Shown here piece by piece: positions 48,583 to 58,016 of a stretch of 64,000 nt of DNA (the first letter of the stretch is position 1; the number at the start of each line of letters is the position of its first letter). A model generated the notes under the pieces. It was not told the DNA's origin. It worked only from the letters and a program-made list of their open reading frames with translations, and did not search any database. Origin of the DNA: Spartobacteria bacterium (lineage in GTDB: Bacteria; Verrucomicrobiota; Verrucomicrobiia; Chthoniobacterales; UBA10450); assembly GCA_003169695.1 (NCBI GenBank), contig PNAS01000077.1, positions 1-64,000 of the forward strand, written 5' to 3'. A program made the position numbers and the translations under genes.

Positions 48583-50247
48583 ATGCCCGCCGTTCTGACC
48601 CTGCTGCGAATTAGGAATCTGGCGCTCGTCGAGGATTTGGAATGGCAGCTAGGACCGGGATTCACCGCCATTACCGGGGAGACAGGCGCGGGTAAATCAA
48701 TCATCATCGGTGCGCTGCAATTGCTGCTCGGCGAACGAACCGACAAATCCTTGATCCGCACCGGTGCCGATGTCTGCGCCGTCGAAGCAGTGTTTGCAGG
48801 GGCCAAGCTGGAAAGACTGAATCGTCAGCTGAGCGATGCGGGTATCGAGCCGTGCGAGGGCGAACTGATTGTTAAACGCAGTTTTTCGGCGACAGGCGCA
48901 AACCGCCAGTTCATCAACGGTTCACCTGCCACGCTCGCTGTGCTGAAAAATCTCGGGGACGAGCTGGTCGATTTGCATGGACCGCACGATCATCAATCGC
49001 TCCTTTCGCCGGACCGACAGCTCGCGTTGCTCGATGGATTTGCGCACGCGGAGGAGACAGCGCGGGAATTCGAGCAGCGCTATCGGAAGTTGCAAACGTT
49101 GGGAGCCGAACAGGCGGCGCTGAGCACGGCGGAATCTGCACGCGAACAGGAAATCGATCTGCTTCGTCACCAGGTGAGCGAAATCGCGAACGCGAAGTTA
49201 TCGGTGGCGGAGGAGGAAGAGATCGCCGTCCGCTACAAGCTCGCGGCCAACAGCAAGCGTTTGGTCGAGCTGGCGGGAACGATCACGCGCCGCCTTTCGG
49301 AAGCGGATGATTCCATTTTGCCGCAACTGGCCGAGACCCAGCGCCTGCTTCGAGAGCTGGAAAAAATCGACCCATCACAGGGAATCTTGGCCGAGGCGCA
49401 TGCTGCCAGCGTCGTCGAACTTTCTGAAATTTCGCGTTCGGTCAACCATTACGCCGACCAGCTCGATCTTGACCCGGAACAGCTCGCTACCCTTGAGGAG
49501 CGCGTTTCGCTCTTCGAAACATTGAAACGCAAATACGGCGGTTCGATCGTGGAAGTGGTTGCTTTTGGCGAACACGCTGCGGAGCGATTGCGCAAAATCG
49601 AAGGGCGCGACGAGGAACTCGAACGTTTGACCAGGGAGATCGAAAGGGCGCGCACCGAAGTCGAACGGACCGGGCAACTCCTGCAGAAACTGCGAGCCAA
49701 AGCGGCGCCAAGACTTTCTGAAAACATCCGCTCCAACCTGCGCGACCTTGGTTTTCGACAATCCGAATTCGAAGCGAAACTGACCACGCTCGACGAAGCC
49801 CGTGCGACCGGCTTCGACGCGATCGAGTTGCTTTTTTCTCCGAACCCGGGCGAGCCCTTGAAGCCGCTGCGCACGATCGCTTCGAGTGGCGAAATCTCAC
49901 GGCTGATGCTCGCGATCAAATCGTCGCTTGCCGAGCAGGATGCAATTCCGCTGCTCGTCTTCGACGAGATCGATGCAAACGTTGGTGGGGAAATTGCGAA
50001 TGCCGTCGGCGCCAAAATGAGAAAACTAGCCGGCGACCACCAAGTGCTCTGCATTACGCACTTGCCGCAAGTGGCCGCGGCTGCGGCAACGCATTTTGTT
50101 GTCACCAAGGAGGTGACGCACGGTCGAACACATTCCCGACTAAGCGAAGTCGCCGGCAAAGCCCGAAACGAAGAGATCGCGCGCATGCTCGGGGGAAAAA
50201 CAGAGTCCGCGTTGCGACATGCCGCGACTTTGTTGAAGGAGATGTAG
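48583..50247 (+). CDS. recN: DNA repair protein RecN
   Basis: MPAVLTLLRIRNLALVEDLEWQLGPGFTAITGETGAGKSIIIGAL, LLVFDEIDANVGGEIANAVG, VLCITHLPQVAAAAATHF. Confidence 0.96.
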   Translation: MPAVLTLLRIRNLALVEDLEWQLGPGFTAITGETGAGKSIIIGALQLLLGERTDKSLIRTGADVCAVEAVFAGAKLERLNRQLSDAGIEPCEGELIVKRSFSATGANRQFINGSPATLAVLKNLGDELVDLHGPHDHQSLLSPDRQLALLDGFAHAEETAREFEQRYRKLQTLGAEQAALSTAESAREQEIDLLRHQVSEIANAKLSVAEEEEIAVRYKLAANSKRLVELAGTITRRLSEADDSILPQLAETQRLLRELEKIDPSQGILAEAHAASVVELSEISRSVNHYADQLDLDPEQLATLEERVSLFETLKRKYGGSIVEVVAFGEHAAERLRKIEGRDEELERLTREIERARTEVERTGQLLQKLRAKAAPRLSENIRSNLRDLGFRQSEFEAKLTTLDEARATGFDAIELLFSPNPGEPLKPLRTIASSGEISRLMLAIKSSLAEQDAIPLLVFDEIDANVGGEIANAVGAKMRKLAGDHQVLCITHLPQVAAAAATHFVVTKEVTHGRTHSRLSEVAGKARNEEIARMLGGKTESALRHAATLLKEM

Positions 50248-50308
50248 CAGCGCTCGCCGCGGCGAGCGCCGAAGGCCAAGAACAGGCGCTTGGCACAAGC
50301 GCCCCTAC
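50244..50308. repeat. BIME-like element: two inverted GTAG-headed hairpins overlapping the recN stop
   Basis: GTAG-CA-GCGCTCGCCGCGGCGAGCGC ... AGGCGCTTG-GCA-CAAGCGCC-C-CTAC. The TAG of the first GTAG is the recN stop. Confidence 0.75.
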
Positions 50309-50323
50309 ATTTTATAAACCGTT

Positions 50324-51709
50324 GTGCTGAACTACATCTGGCTCGCGCTCGTTGTTCTGGCGGTTGCGATCGGCGGCTGGAACGATCGGCTGAATGAGGT
50401 GACCGCAGGCGCTTTCGATGGCGCAGGAACCGCGGTGACGATCGCGCTCGGCTTGATCGGAGTGATGGCGCTTTGGTTGGGCGTGATGCGTTTGGCAGAG
50501 CGCGCGGGCCTGGTGCAACGCATCGCGGCCGGCTTGCGCCCGATCATGCGACGCCTTTTTCCCGATGTGCCGCCCGAGCATCCGGCGATGGGTTCGATGC
50601 TCATGAACATGGCGGCGAACATGCTCGGGCTTGGGAACGCCGCGACTCCGCTCGGATTGCGCGCGATGCGGGATCTTGAGACGCTTAATCCGCGACCCGG
50701 CGTAGCGTCGAACGCAATGTGCACGTTTCTCGCGATCAATACGGCGTCGGTGCAATTGATTCCGGCGACCGCCATTGCGCTTCTCGCGGCGGCAGGGTCG
50801 ATGCGCCCGACCGCGATCGTCGGGACCGCGCTGCTCGCGACATTGTGCGCGGCGACGGTCGCGATCACGTCGGCAAAGATCCTGGAGAAGCTGCCCTTCT
50901 TTCGCTTGCGTGAAACGCGCGTCCAGGGGGGCGAAGTTCCTGCCGGGCGGGCGCGTCAGCCAGGCGGCTCGGCAGGAGTCTCGCCCTCCCCCCAAGCTCC
51001 AGTCGCGGCCAGCGACATTTTCAAAATGGAAGAGCTGGCTCCAATAGCCAGGCCGGGCACCTGGGCCTCCGCGGTTCTTGTCCTCTTGGGGTTCTTTTTC
51101 ATCGCGCTTTTCGCGCGCATGGTATTTCCGGGGTTGTTCAACCTGCCAGCCAACCCAAACGCGGCGACGCAGAGCGCTTTCGTGCGTAGCGTGAACGCGC
51201 TCTCCATTCTCGCGATACCGTTTCTCCTCAGCTTTTTTCCGGTCTATGCCGCAACGCGCGGAATAAAGGTTTTTGAGGAATTCGTCGAGGGCGCAAAGGA
51301 GAGCTTCGGCGTCATCCTGAAAATTATTCCGTTCCTCGTCACGATGCTCGTGGCGATCAGCATGTTCAAGGGTGCCGGTGGGATCGATCTTCTCGCGCGC
51401 GTGCTGACGCCCGTGCTGGCGCCGCTTCATTTTCCGACTGATTTGCTTCCGCTCGCTCTCATGCGGCCACTCAGCGGAAGCGCCACGCTCGCGATCCTGG
51501 CCGATATCATCCATCGCCTCGGCCCGGATAATATTGTGAGCCTGATGGCCGCGACGATCTACGGGAGCACCGAAACGACCTTTTACGTGGCAGCGGTTTA
51601 CTTCGGATCGGTCGGAGTGAAACAAACCCGCCACGCGATTCCCGCTGGATTGTTAGGCGATCTGGCCGGGGTCATCGCTTCGGTCATCGTCTGCCGCGCG
51701 GTTTTTTAG
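50324..51709 (+). CDS. Nucleoside-recognition (Gate) domain protein, SpmA-SpmB-like fusion
   Basis: N-half LMNMAANMLGLGNAATPLGLRAMRDLETLNP...; C-half KIIPFLVTMLVAISMFKGAGGIDLL...LALMRPLSGSATLAILADII...GSTETTFYVAAVYFGSVGVKQTRHA; GTG start. Confidence 0.9.
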   Translation: MLNYIWLALVVLAVAIGGWNDRLNEVTAGAFDGAGTAVTIALGLIGVMALWLGVMRLAERAGLVQRIAAGLRPIMRRLFPDVPPEHPAMGSMLMNMAANMLGLGNAATPLGLRAMRDLETLNPRPGVASNAMCTFLAINTASVQLIPATAIALLAAAGSMRPTAIVGTALLATLCAATVAITSAKILEKLPFFRLRETRVQGGEVPAGRARQPGGSAGVSPSPQAPVAASDIFKMEELAPIARPGTWASAVLVLLGFFFIALFARMVFPGLFNLPANPNAATQSAFVRSVNALSILAIPFLLSFFPVYAATRGIKVFEEFVEGAKESFGVILKIIPFLVTMLVAISMFKGAGGIDLLARVLTPVLAPLHFPTDLLPLALMRPLSGSATLAILADIIHRLGPDNIVSLMAATIYGSTETTFYVAAVYFGSVGVKQTRHAIPAGLLGDLAGVIASVIVCRAVF

Positions 51710-51809
51710 GGTTTCATCTTCGATCAGGACAGGAAAGGGAAGGGCGAAGGATTCTCACAATTTTTACCTCGCCAGTGGCCCGGGGGATTCTCTATCGTCC
51801 GCCTTTCAC

Positions 51810-52991
51810 ATGATTCAACGCGACTATCTCATCATCGGAAGCGGCATCGGCGGCGGGAGCGCGTGCGAAAGCATCCGGAAATACGACAAGAGGGGAAGCG
51901 TCACTCTCGTGGGCGCGGAAACCTACCATCCCTATAAGCGTTGGATGCTCTCGAAGAGCTTTCTTCGGGATAAAACACCGCCGCTGAAAAAACTGCCGCA
52001 TCTGGATCCGCGTTGGTACGATTCCCACAAAATAGAAACGCGGCTCGCTGCGATGGTCACACAGGTGAATATCGACCGCCGGCTCGCGGTTCTCGGAAAT
52101 GGCGAGACAATCGAGTTTAACAAGGCCTGCCTGGCTATGGGTAGTCGTCCCGTGCGCCCCCCCGTTGCGGGAGTGGGGCTGGGCAATGTCATCTATCTAA
52201 GAACGATTCGCGACGCGCTCGCGTTGCGTGAAATGGCGCACCTGGAGAAAACAATTGTCATCGTGGGCGGCGGATTGCTGGCTTGCGAAGCGGCGGCCAG
52301 TTTGCGGCAGCTGAAATTCAAAGTCAGCATCATGCATCGCAACCCCTATCTATTGAATCGATATCTCGATCCGGAATCAGGCGCGTGGTTGACCGGGTAT
52401 TTCGAAAAGCATGGGATCACTCTACTCTTGGGCGAGAGCTTGAACGGTTTCGAGGGCAAGACGGTCCTACGGAATATCCAAACAAAAAGCGGTAATCGCA
52501 TTCCTGCCGGCGTGGCGGTCGTCGCGTGCGGCGCGGAGCCGAACCTCGAACTGGTGCGGAACACTCCGCTCTCCGGGCCGCACGGTTCGCCGGTCAGTGA
52601 ATACCTCGAGACAGAAGAAAAAGGAATCTATGCGATCGGCGATCTGGCCTTTTATCCCGATCGGATCATGGGGGGTGTGCGACGCCAAACACACTGGGAA
52701 AATGCGCGCGAACAAGGGCTGGTGGCCGGGGCAAATATGACCGGCAAAAAGCGGATACGCTATGAACAAATCCCGTACTTTTGGACCGAGATGTTCGATC
52801 TGAAAATGGACTTCGTCGGTGACTTCAGCTTGCTGCCAACCCGGCTGACTCTTAAAGGTGCATACGCGAAAAAGAAATTCGTGGTGCGGTATTATCAGGG
52901 GGACAAGTTGCGCGCTCTATTGCTTTGCCACGCCGCACCGCGCGAAGTCGAGTCGGCGAAAACGGAGCTGCGGAACGCGCTCGGGAAATAG
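51810..52991 (+). CDS. FAD-dependent NAD(P)-linked oxidoreductase (rubredoxin/ferredoxin reductase-like)
   Basis: YLIIGSGIGGGSACESIRKYD, VIVGGGLLACEAAASL, GIYAIGDLA. Confidence 0.9.
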   Translation: MIQRDYLIIGSGIGGGSACESIRKYDKRGSVTLVGAETYHPYKRWMLSKSFLRDKTPPLKKLPHLDPRWYDSHKIETRLAAMVTQVNIDRRLAVLGNGETIEFNKACLAMGSRPVRPPVAGVGLGNVIYLRTIRDALALREMAHLEKTIVIVGGGLLACEAAASLRQLKFKVSIMHRNPYLLNRYLDPESGAWLTGYFEKHGITLLLGESLNGFEGKTVLRNIQTKSGNRIPAGVAVVACGAEPNLELVRNTPLSGPHGSPVSEYLETEEKGIYAIGDLAFYPDRIMGGVRRQTHWENAREQGLVAGANMTGKKRIRYEQIPYFWTEMFDLKMDFVGDFSLLPTRLTLKGAYAKKKFVVRYYQGDKLRALLLCHAAPREVESAKTELRNALGK

Positions 52992-53077
52992 GGGGCTCGA
53001 GCGCTCCAGGCTCGATGGCCGCTGTGCGCCACAGCTGCAAAATAGGAACATCGCGCGACGGAGCGCCCGATCCACCT
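52991..53077. repeat. BIME-like element copy C (GTGG family, left head eroded)
   Basis: gggggctcgagcgctccaggctcgatgg..GCTGTGCGCCACAGC..catcgcgcgacggagcgcccgatccacct. Confidence 0.85.
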
Positions 53078-53297
53078 AATAACCAGATGCCTCCAAAGCC
53101 TCGTTTCGCGGGCAGGCCCATCGTTATTTTCTTCTGCGTTTGCGAGGGCCGAGAAACGAATTTGGTTCGCCGCGCCGGATTCGGCCGGCGGAGTTCAATC
53201 TCGCTTGACTGCCGCCGCGTGCTTCAAGTTTTTTCGACGCGACGGCCGAAACAAGGCGGATTCGGATTGACGGGTGCCCTTTCAGAGGGCATGAACC

Positions 53298-53414
53298 GTG
53301 CTGACTTTACCTTCCCTTGCCTGTATGCTGACCATTGGTTCCTTCGCGATCGCCGTTTTCGCAGTTCTGGGTTGTGTTTTTTGGGCGTGTTTGAACGACC
53401 GCGATCGGACCTGA
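53298..53414 (+). CDS. Possible single-TM microprotein (38 aa)
   Basis: GTG start: MLTLPSLACMLTIGSFAIAVFAVLGCVFWACLNDRDRT*; 16 bp before the response-regulator ORF. Confidence 0.35.
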   Translation: MLTLPSLACMLTIGSFAIAVFAVLGCVFWACLNDRDRT

Positions 53415-53430
53415 AAACAACGACGGCCCT

Positions 53431-54243
53431 ATGCTCGATCATGAAGATTTGAAGTGGATCACCACTACTTCGACCGAGCTGAACACGATGCTGCAACAGA
53501 TCTCTCGTTACGCCGATTTGGCTCGCCAGCATAAGGGCGAATACAATTACATCGAAATGCTCGGAGAACGGGTCGAGCTCGCTTCGAAAACCGCGCAATC
53601 TCTCTTCGACCGGATAACTTCAAGAATTCTGGAGGGAAGCGCGCCTAAAACGAAAAGCCCGCCCGACCCGTCGCGGCCACCGGAATTCACCATCGTCCCA
53701 CCGCCATCCGAGGCGGCCCCAGCGCAGACGAAAGCCAAGGCAACACCGGAAAAATCGCCTTCCCGCGCGAAGTCCACCGCGGAAACCAAAACGCCCGCGG
53801 CAAAGCCCAATTCGATCCCAGCGGACATCAAAGTGTTGAATGAGAAGGGTAATCGCGAGCTGATTCTGCTCGTGGATGACGAAACCGAAATTGCGGAGCG
53901 GGCTTCGGCGATGCTGACAGACGAAGGCTATCAAGTCATTCTCGCGCGCGATGGTTTCGAAGCGCTCAGGATCTACCAGCAAATCACCAAACAAATCGGT
54001 CTGGTCATCCTCGATTTTTTTCTTCCCGTCATGGACGGCGACGCGGTTTTCGACGAGCTCTGTGCGCTGAACCCGGACGTCGCGGTGGTGCTGAGCAGCG
54101 GCTTTGCCGAGCAGGGCAAATTGGGCAATATGCTCGCGCAAGGCCTGCGCGGATTCATTCCCAAGCCGTACACACGCGAAAAATTGCTCGAACAAGTCCG
54201 TTCCACGCTCGACTCGGCGCGGGATTCTTCCCGTTCCGGGTAA
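53431..54243 (+). CDS. Response-regulator (REC) domain protein
   Basis: ELILLVDDETEIAERASAMLTDEGYQVILARDGFEALRIYQ..LVILDFFLPVMDGDAVF; N-terminal HisKA-like helical segment and AKP-rich linker. Confidence 0.9.
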   Translation: MLDHEDLKWITTTSTELNTMLQQISRYADLARQHKGEYNYIEMLGERVELASKTAQSLFDRITSRILEGSAPKTKSPPDPSRPPEFTIVPPPSEAAPAQTKAKATPEKSPSRAKSTAETKTPAAKPNSIPADIKVLNEKGNRELILLVDDETEIAERASAMLTDEGYQVILARDGFEALRIYQQITKQIGLVILDFFLPVMDGDAVFDELCALNPDVAVVLSSGFAEQGKLGNMLAQGLRGFIPKPYTREKLLEQVRSTLDSARDSSRSG

Positions 54244-54333
54244 CGCTCGGCTGGGCGAACGGATTTCACACGGGGCACCGTCCGGTGAATCCCCGGCGGG
54301 TGGCATCGATTTAGCTTTATCAGGGTCGCTCCC

Positions 54334-55416
54334 ATGGCCCGCATTGACTCATTTTTCAAGCTGATGGGAGAGCAGAAGGCTTCAGACCTTCATCTCTCCA
54401 CGAGCAACCCACCGATGCTGCGCATCAATGGCGAATTGGTGCGGGTGGATTACCCGGCGCTGCAGAATGACGAGTTGAAAGCGATGGTCTACGAAATCGC
54501 GCCGGAAGGAAAAATCAAAATCTTCGAAGAAACCTCCGACATCGATTTTGGCTACGAAGTGCCGGGCATGGCGCGTTATCGCGCGAATTTCTTCCAGCAA
54601 AAATATGGTATCTCCGCGGTTTTTCGCTTGATCCCTTCGACGATTTTGACGGTCGATGATCTGAATTTGCCGCCGGTCCTGAAAAAATTTCCGATGCTGA
54701 AAAAGGGATTGATTCTTGTCACCGGGCCGACCGGTTCTGGCAAGTCGACCACGCTGGCGGCGATGATGGATTACGCAAACATGCAACGGCACGATCACAT
54801 CATCACCGTCGAGGATCCGATAGAATTTGTGCACCGCAGCCAAAATTGCCTGGTGCAGCATCGAGAAGTTGGCGTGCACACACGTTCTTTCGCAGCCGCC
54901 CTGCGCGGTGCTCTACGCGAAGATCCGGACATTCTCCTCGTGGGTGAACTGCGAGATCTCGAAACGATCGAACTGGCTCTAACCGCGGCAGCGACCGGAC
55001 ACCTTGTTTTCGGGACACTCCATACCTCGAGCGCCTCGAAAGCGGTCGATCGTATCATCGACGTTTTCCCGACCAATCAACAGAACCAGATCCGGGCCAC
55101 ACTTGCCGAATCGCTTAAAGGCGTGATCGCGCAGAATCTCTTCAAGCGGATCGACACACCGGGACGAGTCGCCGCGCTGGAAATTCTCGTCGTCGATATG
55201 GCGATCGCGAACCTCGTTCGGGAAGGTAAAACCCATCAGATTCCGGGCATGATCCAGGTGGGCAAGAAGAAGGGAAATCAGCCTCTGGACGACGCGATCA
55301 TGGACCATTTGCGCCACACCCGGATTTCAGGCGAGGAAGCATATGACAAGGCGGTCGATAAAAAGAAGTTCCGGCCATTCCTGAAAGAGCCTCCGGCCGA
55401 CGGCGCCGATGAATAA
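54334..55416 (+). CDS. pilT: Type IV pilus twitching motility ATPase PilT
   Basis: GLILVTGPTGSGKSTTLAAMMDYAN, HIITVEDPIEFVHRSQNCLVQHREVG, GTLHTSSASKAVDRIIDVFP. Confidence 0.95.
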   Translation: MARIDSFFKLMGEQKASDLHLSTSNPPMLRINGELVRVDYPALQNDELKAMVYEIAPEGKIKIFEETSDIDFGYEVPGMARYRANFFQQKYGISAVFRLIPSTILTVDDLNLPPVLKKFPMLKKGLILVTGPTGSGKSTTLAAMMDYANMQRHDHIITVEDPIEFVHRSQNCLVQHREVGVHTRSFAAALRGALREDPDILLVGELRDLETIELALTAAATGHLVFGTLHTSSASKAVDRIIDVFPTNQQNQIRATLAESLKGVIAQNLFKRIDTPGRVAALEILVVDMAIANLVREGKTHQIPGMIQVGKKKGNQPLDDAIMDHLRHTRISGEEAYDKAVDKKKFRPFLKEPPADGADE

Positions 55417-55428
55417 TTCCCCAACGCA

Positions 55429-56595
55429 ATGAGAATTCCCGATCTCGATAGGATTTTGTCCGCGATGCTGAAGACGTATGATGGCATCTCCGACCTCAAT
55501 TTTTCCGTGGGCCATCCGATGCAGGTGGAGGATTATGGTGAACTGAAGCCGGTCTTCGTGGACCCGCCGATCGACGCGCTCACCCCGTATCAAACGGAGC
55601 AAATTGCACTCACGTTGATGCAGGGAAATCGACGCCTCATTTACGATTATCTGACCGGCGGCTCCTGTGATTGCAGTTATTCCCTCAGCGATGAAGCGCG
55701 TTTCCGCGTAAATATTTTCCGGCAACAGGGACATTTCTCGATCGTGCTGCGAAAGCTGCAAGGCGAAATTCCCACGGTCGTGGGCCTGGGGTTGCCCGGG
55801 ATCTTTGAGAAGATTGCGAAGGAAAAAACCGGTCTGGTCCTAGTTACCGGCGCGACCGGCAGTGGCAAGACGACAACACTGGCCGCGCTGCTCAATGAGA
55901 TCAATGCCAAACAGCCCGTCCACATTGTCACCTTGGAAGATCCAATTGAGTTCGTGCATCCGACGCTCAAGGCTACGTTCAATCAGCGCGAACTGGGACA
56001 CGATTTTAATAACTATCCAAACGGATTGCGCGCCGCGCTTCGGCAGGCTCCGAAAGTGATATTGGTCGGCGAGATGCGCGATCGCGCGACAGTGGAAGTT
56101 GCGCTGATGGCGGCAGAAACAGGGCACCTCGTGCTGAGCACACTTCACACAGTCGACGCCGGCCAGGCCATTAACCGCATCCTCGGTCTTTTTTCCCTGG
56201 GAGAAGAACAACAGTTGCGCATCCGTCTGGCCGATACCTTGCGTTATATCGTCAGCCAAAGACTCGCGCCCAAAATCGGTGGCGGCCGGCAGTTGTTGAC
56301 GGAAATTCTTGGTAACAATCTGCGCACCAGAGAAACCATTGCGATCGGCGAAGGTGAACACCGCAGCTTCTACGAAATCATCGAGGCGAGTTCGCCCTTC
56401 GGGTGGATGACGTTCGACCAGTCAATTCTGAACGCTTACGACAGCGATCTCATTACGGAAGAAACAGCTAAGTTGTTCGCGTCGCGCAAGGGAAAGGTGA
56501 CCCGCGGTATCGACATCATCCAAAAAACCCGAGGGGTCGATAACGACCTGGACTCAGGCTTGCGTCTCGACCTCCCAGCAAATGCTTTCCGTTAA
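55429..56595 (+). CDS. PilT/PilU-family ATPase (second paralogue)
   Basis: GLVLVTGATGSGKTTTLAALLNEIN, HIVTLEDPIEFVHPTLKATFNQRELG, STLHTVDAGQAINRILGLF. Confidence 0.93.
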   Translation: MRIPDLDRILSAMLKTYDGISDLNFSVGHPMQVEDYGELKPVFVDPPIDALTPYQTEQIALTLMQGNRRLIYDYLTGGSCDCSYSLSDEARFRVNIFRQQGHFSIVLRKLQGEIPTVVGLGLPGIFEKIAKEKTGLVLVTGATGSGKTTTLAALLNEINAKQPVHIVTLEDPIEFVHPTLKATFNQRELGHDFNNYPNGLRAALRQAPKVILVGEMRDRATVEVALMAAETGHLVLSTLHTVDAGQAINRILGLFSLGEEQQLRIRLADTLRYIVSQRLAPKIGGGRQLLTEILGNNLRTRETIAIGEGEHRSFYEIIEASSPFGWMTFDQSILNAYDSDLITEETAKLFASRKGKVTRGIDIIQKTRGVDNDLDSGLRLDLPANAFR

Positions 56596-56599
56596 GGCC

Positions 56600-57064
56600 A
56601 TGGAAGCACACGACCCGTCTTTTTTCGATCTCGGCGATAACACGGCGCTCGTCTGCGTCGATCACCAGCAATATCAGAAAATGATCGTGCCGCAGTTGAT
56701 CGACATGACTTACAAGGTGCACCTCGGCTTGTTCGAGGAAGATGTCGTCCTGAAGCTCAAGACTTACAGCTACAATGTGGTGGTTGTTTACGAAAACTTC
56801 AAAGGATCGACCCCGCAGAACAATCCGATCCTCCGCGAGATGATTAAGCGTCCCGGAGCCGAACGGCGCGAGCATTTCGTCGTGCTCCTGAGTCATCGCT
56901 TCGCAACCAACGACGCCATGAGTGCATTCGTGCAGAGCGTGGATCAGATCGTCAACATCGCAGATCTCGCGAATTTCAAGCCGGTTCTGCGACGTGGTGT
57001 TGCGCAATATCGCGAACTCTACAGTTCGTTTAACGAAACGCTGAAATCCGTCCAGGCAATTTAG
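56600..57064 (+). CDS. Conserved-looking small protein of unknown function, downstream of the pilT pair
   Basis: MEAHDPSFFDLGDNTALVCVDHQQYQKMIVPQLIDMTYKVHLGLFEEDVVLKLKTYSYNVVVVYENF...; 4 bp after the pilT-paralogue stop. Confidence 0.65.
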   Translation: MEAHDPSFFDLGDNTALVCVDHQQYQKMIVPQLIDMTYKVHLGLFEEDVVLKLKTYSYNVVVVYENFKGSTPQNNPILREMIKRPGAERREHFVVLLSHRFATNDAMSAFVQSVDQIVNIADLANFKPVLRRGVAQYRELYSSFNETLKSVQAI

Positions 57065-57159
57065 TTGCCCGAAAAATTTGGAGTTCGGCGGCGGGCTCCG
57101 GCCCTTCGAACGTTCAGTTGCGGCCCCGGCGCGGCACACGATACTATCCACCGAACTGT

Positions 57160-57681
57160 ATGAACTGGAGCAATTGGATTCGATTTCGCTGGGACTTGAC
57201 TCAACTTCCAAAATTTGATGCCGAGTTGCCGGAACATTACGAGATCGGACCTGCCACTGCCGAAGACGAAACCGAGCTCCGCAAAGTTATTTCGAGTTCG
57301 TTCGTCCTCGACCCCACATGGAACCCCGCGACGCAGGAAGTCATGGAGGCGATCGAGCCCTGGCTAGAACGGGCCTTCACTTCACCCACGAGCACCTGTC
57401 TCGCGTTAAGGCATGGCCTGCGAATCATCGGCGCGGCGGTCGTTTCGCAAAGCCCGGGGGCGGAAATCCACCTCTCACCGGGGCCGTGCGTCTCGATGGA
57501 GTATCGCAACCGCGGCTTCGGCACGCGTTTGCTCGAACAATCGCTGACGAAATTGCGCGAGGCGGGTCTGAAAGAGGCGATCGGAATCGCCCACGAAAAT
57601 GCGCCGGTAACAAAATTCCTCTATCCGAAGTTCAACGGCACTCCGTCGCCGTACGATCCCGCGCCAGTTCTGGCGGCGTAA
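57160..57681 (+). CDS. GNAT-family N-acetyltransferase
   Basis: IHLSPGPCVSMEYRNRGFGTRLLEQSLTKLREAGLKEAIGIAHENAPVTKFLYPKF. Confidence 0.8.
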   Translation: MNWSNWIRFRWDLTQLPKFDAELPEHYEIGPATAEDETELRKVISSSFVLDPTWNPATQEVMEAIEPWLERAFTSPTSTCLALRHGLRIIGAAVVSQSPGAEIHLSPGPCVSMEYRNRGFGTRLLEQSLTKLREAGLKEAIGIAHENAPVTKFLYPKFNGTPSPYDPAPVLAA

Positions 57682-57968
57682 ACATTAAAAGTCACCGCCG
57701 GTCTCCTGGCCACATTTGTGAACCCGTGGGGCATCCCCGCCGGAATCAAGAGAATGTCGCCTTTCTTGAGGCGGACTTTTTCCTGACCAACCTCGCCCGT
57801 CAACCTGCCTCTCAGCACGGGTAGAACCTGGTCGCTCTTCTTGTGCGCCTCTGGCTTCTCGCCGGTTGAATCACCGGCCGTCCGCGTCATCATCGCCGTC
57901 TGGCTTCGCGTGCTCGTCTGTAGAATCTCGAACCATTCCGTCGCCTCGCTGATGTTCCTTAAATCCAT
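57621..57968 (-). CDS. Cupin-domain protein
   Basis: KSDQVLPVLRGRLTGEVGQEKVRLKKGDILLIPAGMPHGFTNV. Confidence 0.85.
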   Translation of the reverse strand: MDLRNISEATEWFEILQTSTRSQTAMMTRTAGDSTGEKPEAHKKSDQVLPVLRGRLTGEVGQEKVRLKKGDILLIPAGMPHGFTNVARRPAVTFNVYAARTGAGSYGDGVPLNFG

Positions 57969-58016
57969 TTTTTACTTTTCGGCCGGTGATCCGCAGCCAG
58001 CAAACCCGCTTCACTT

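Noticed and set aside
50312-51634. 440-aa minus-strand ORF rich in Arg/His
   Set aside because: Antisense to the Gate-domain membrane protein; composition typical of antisense frames.
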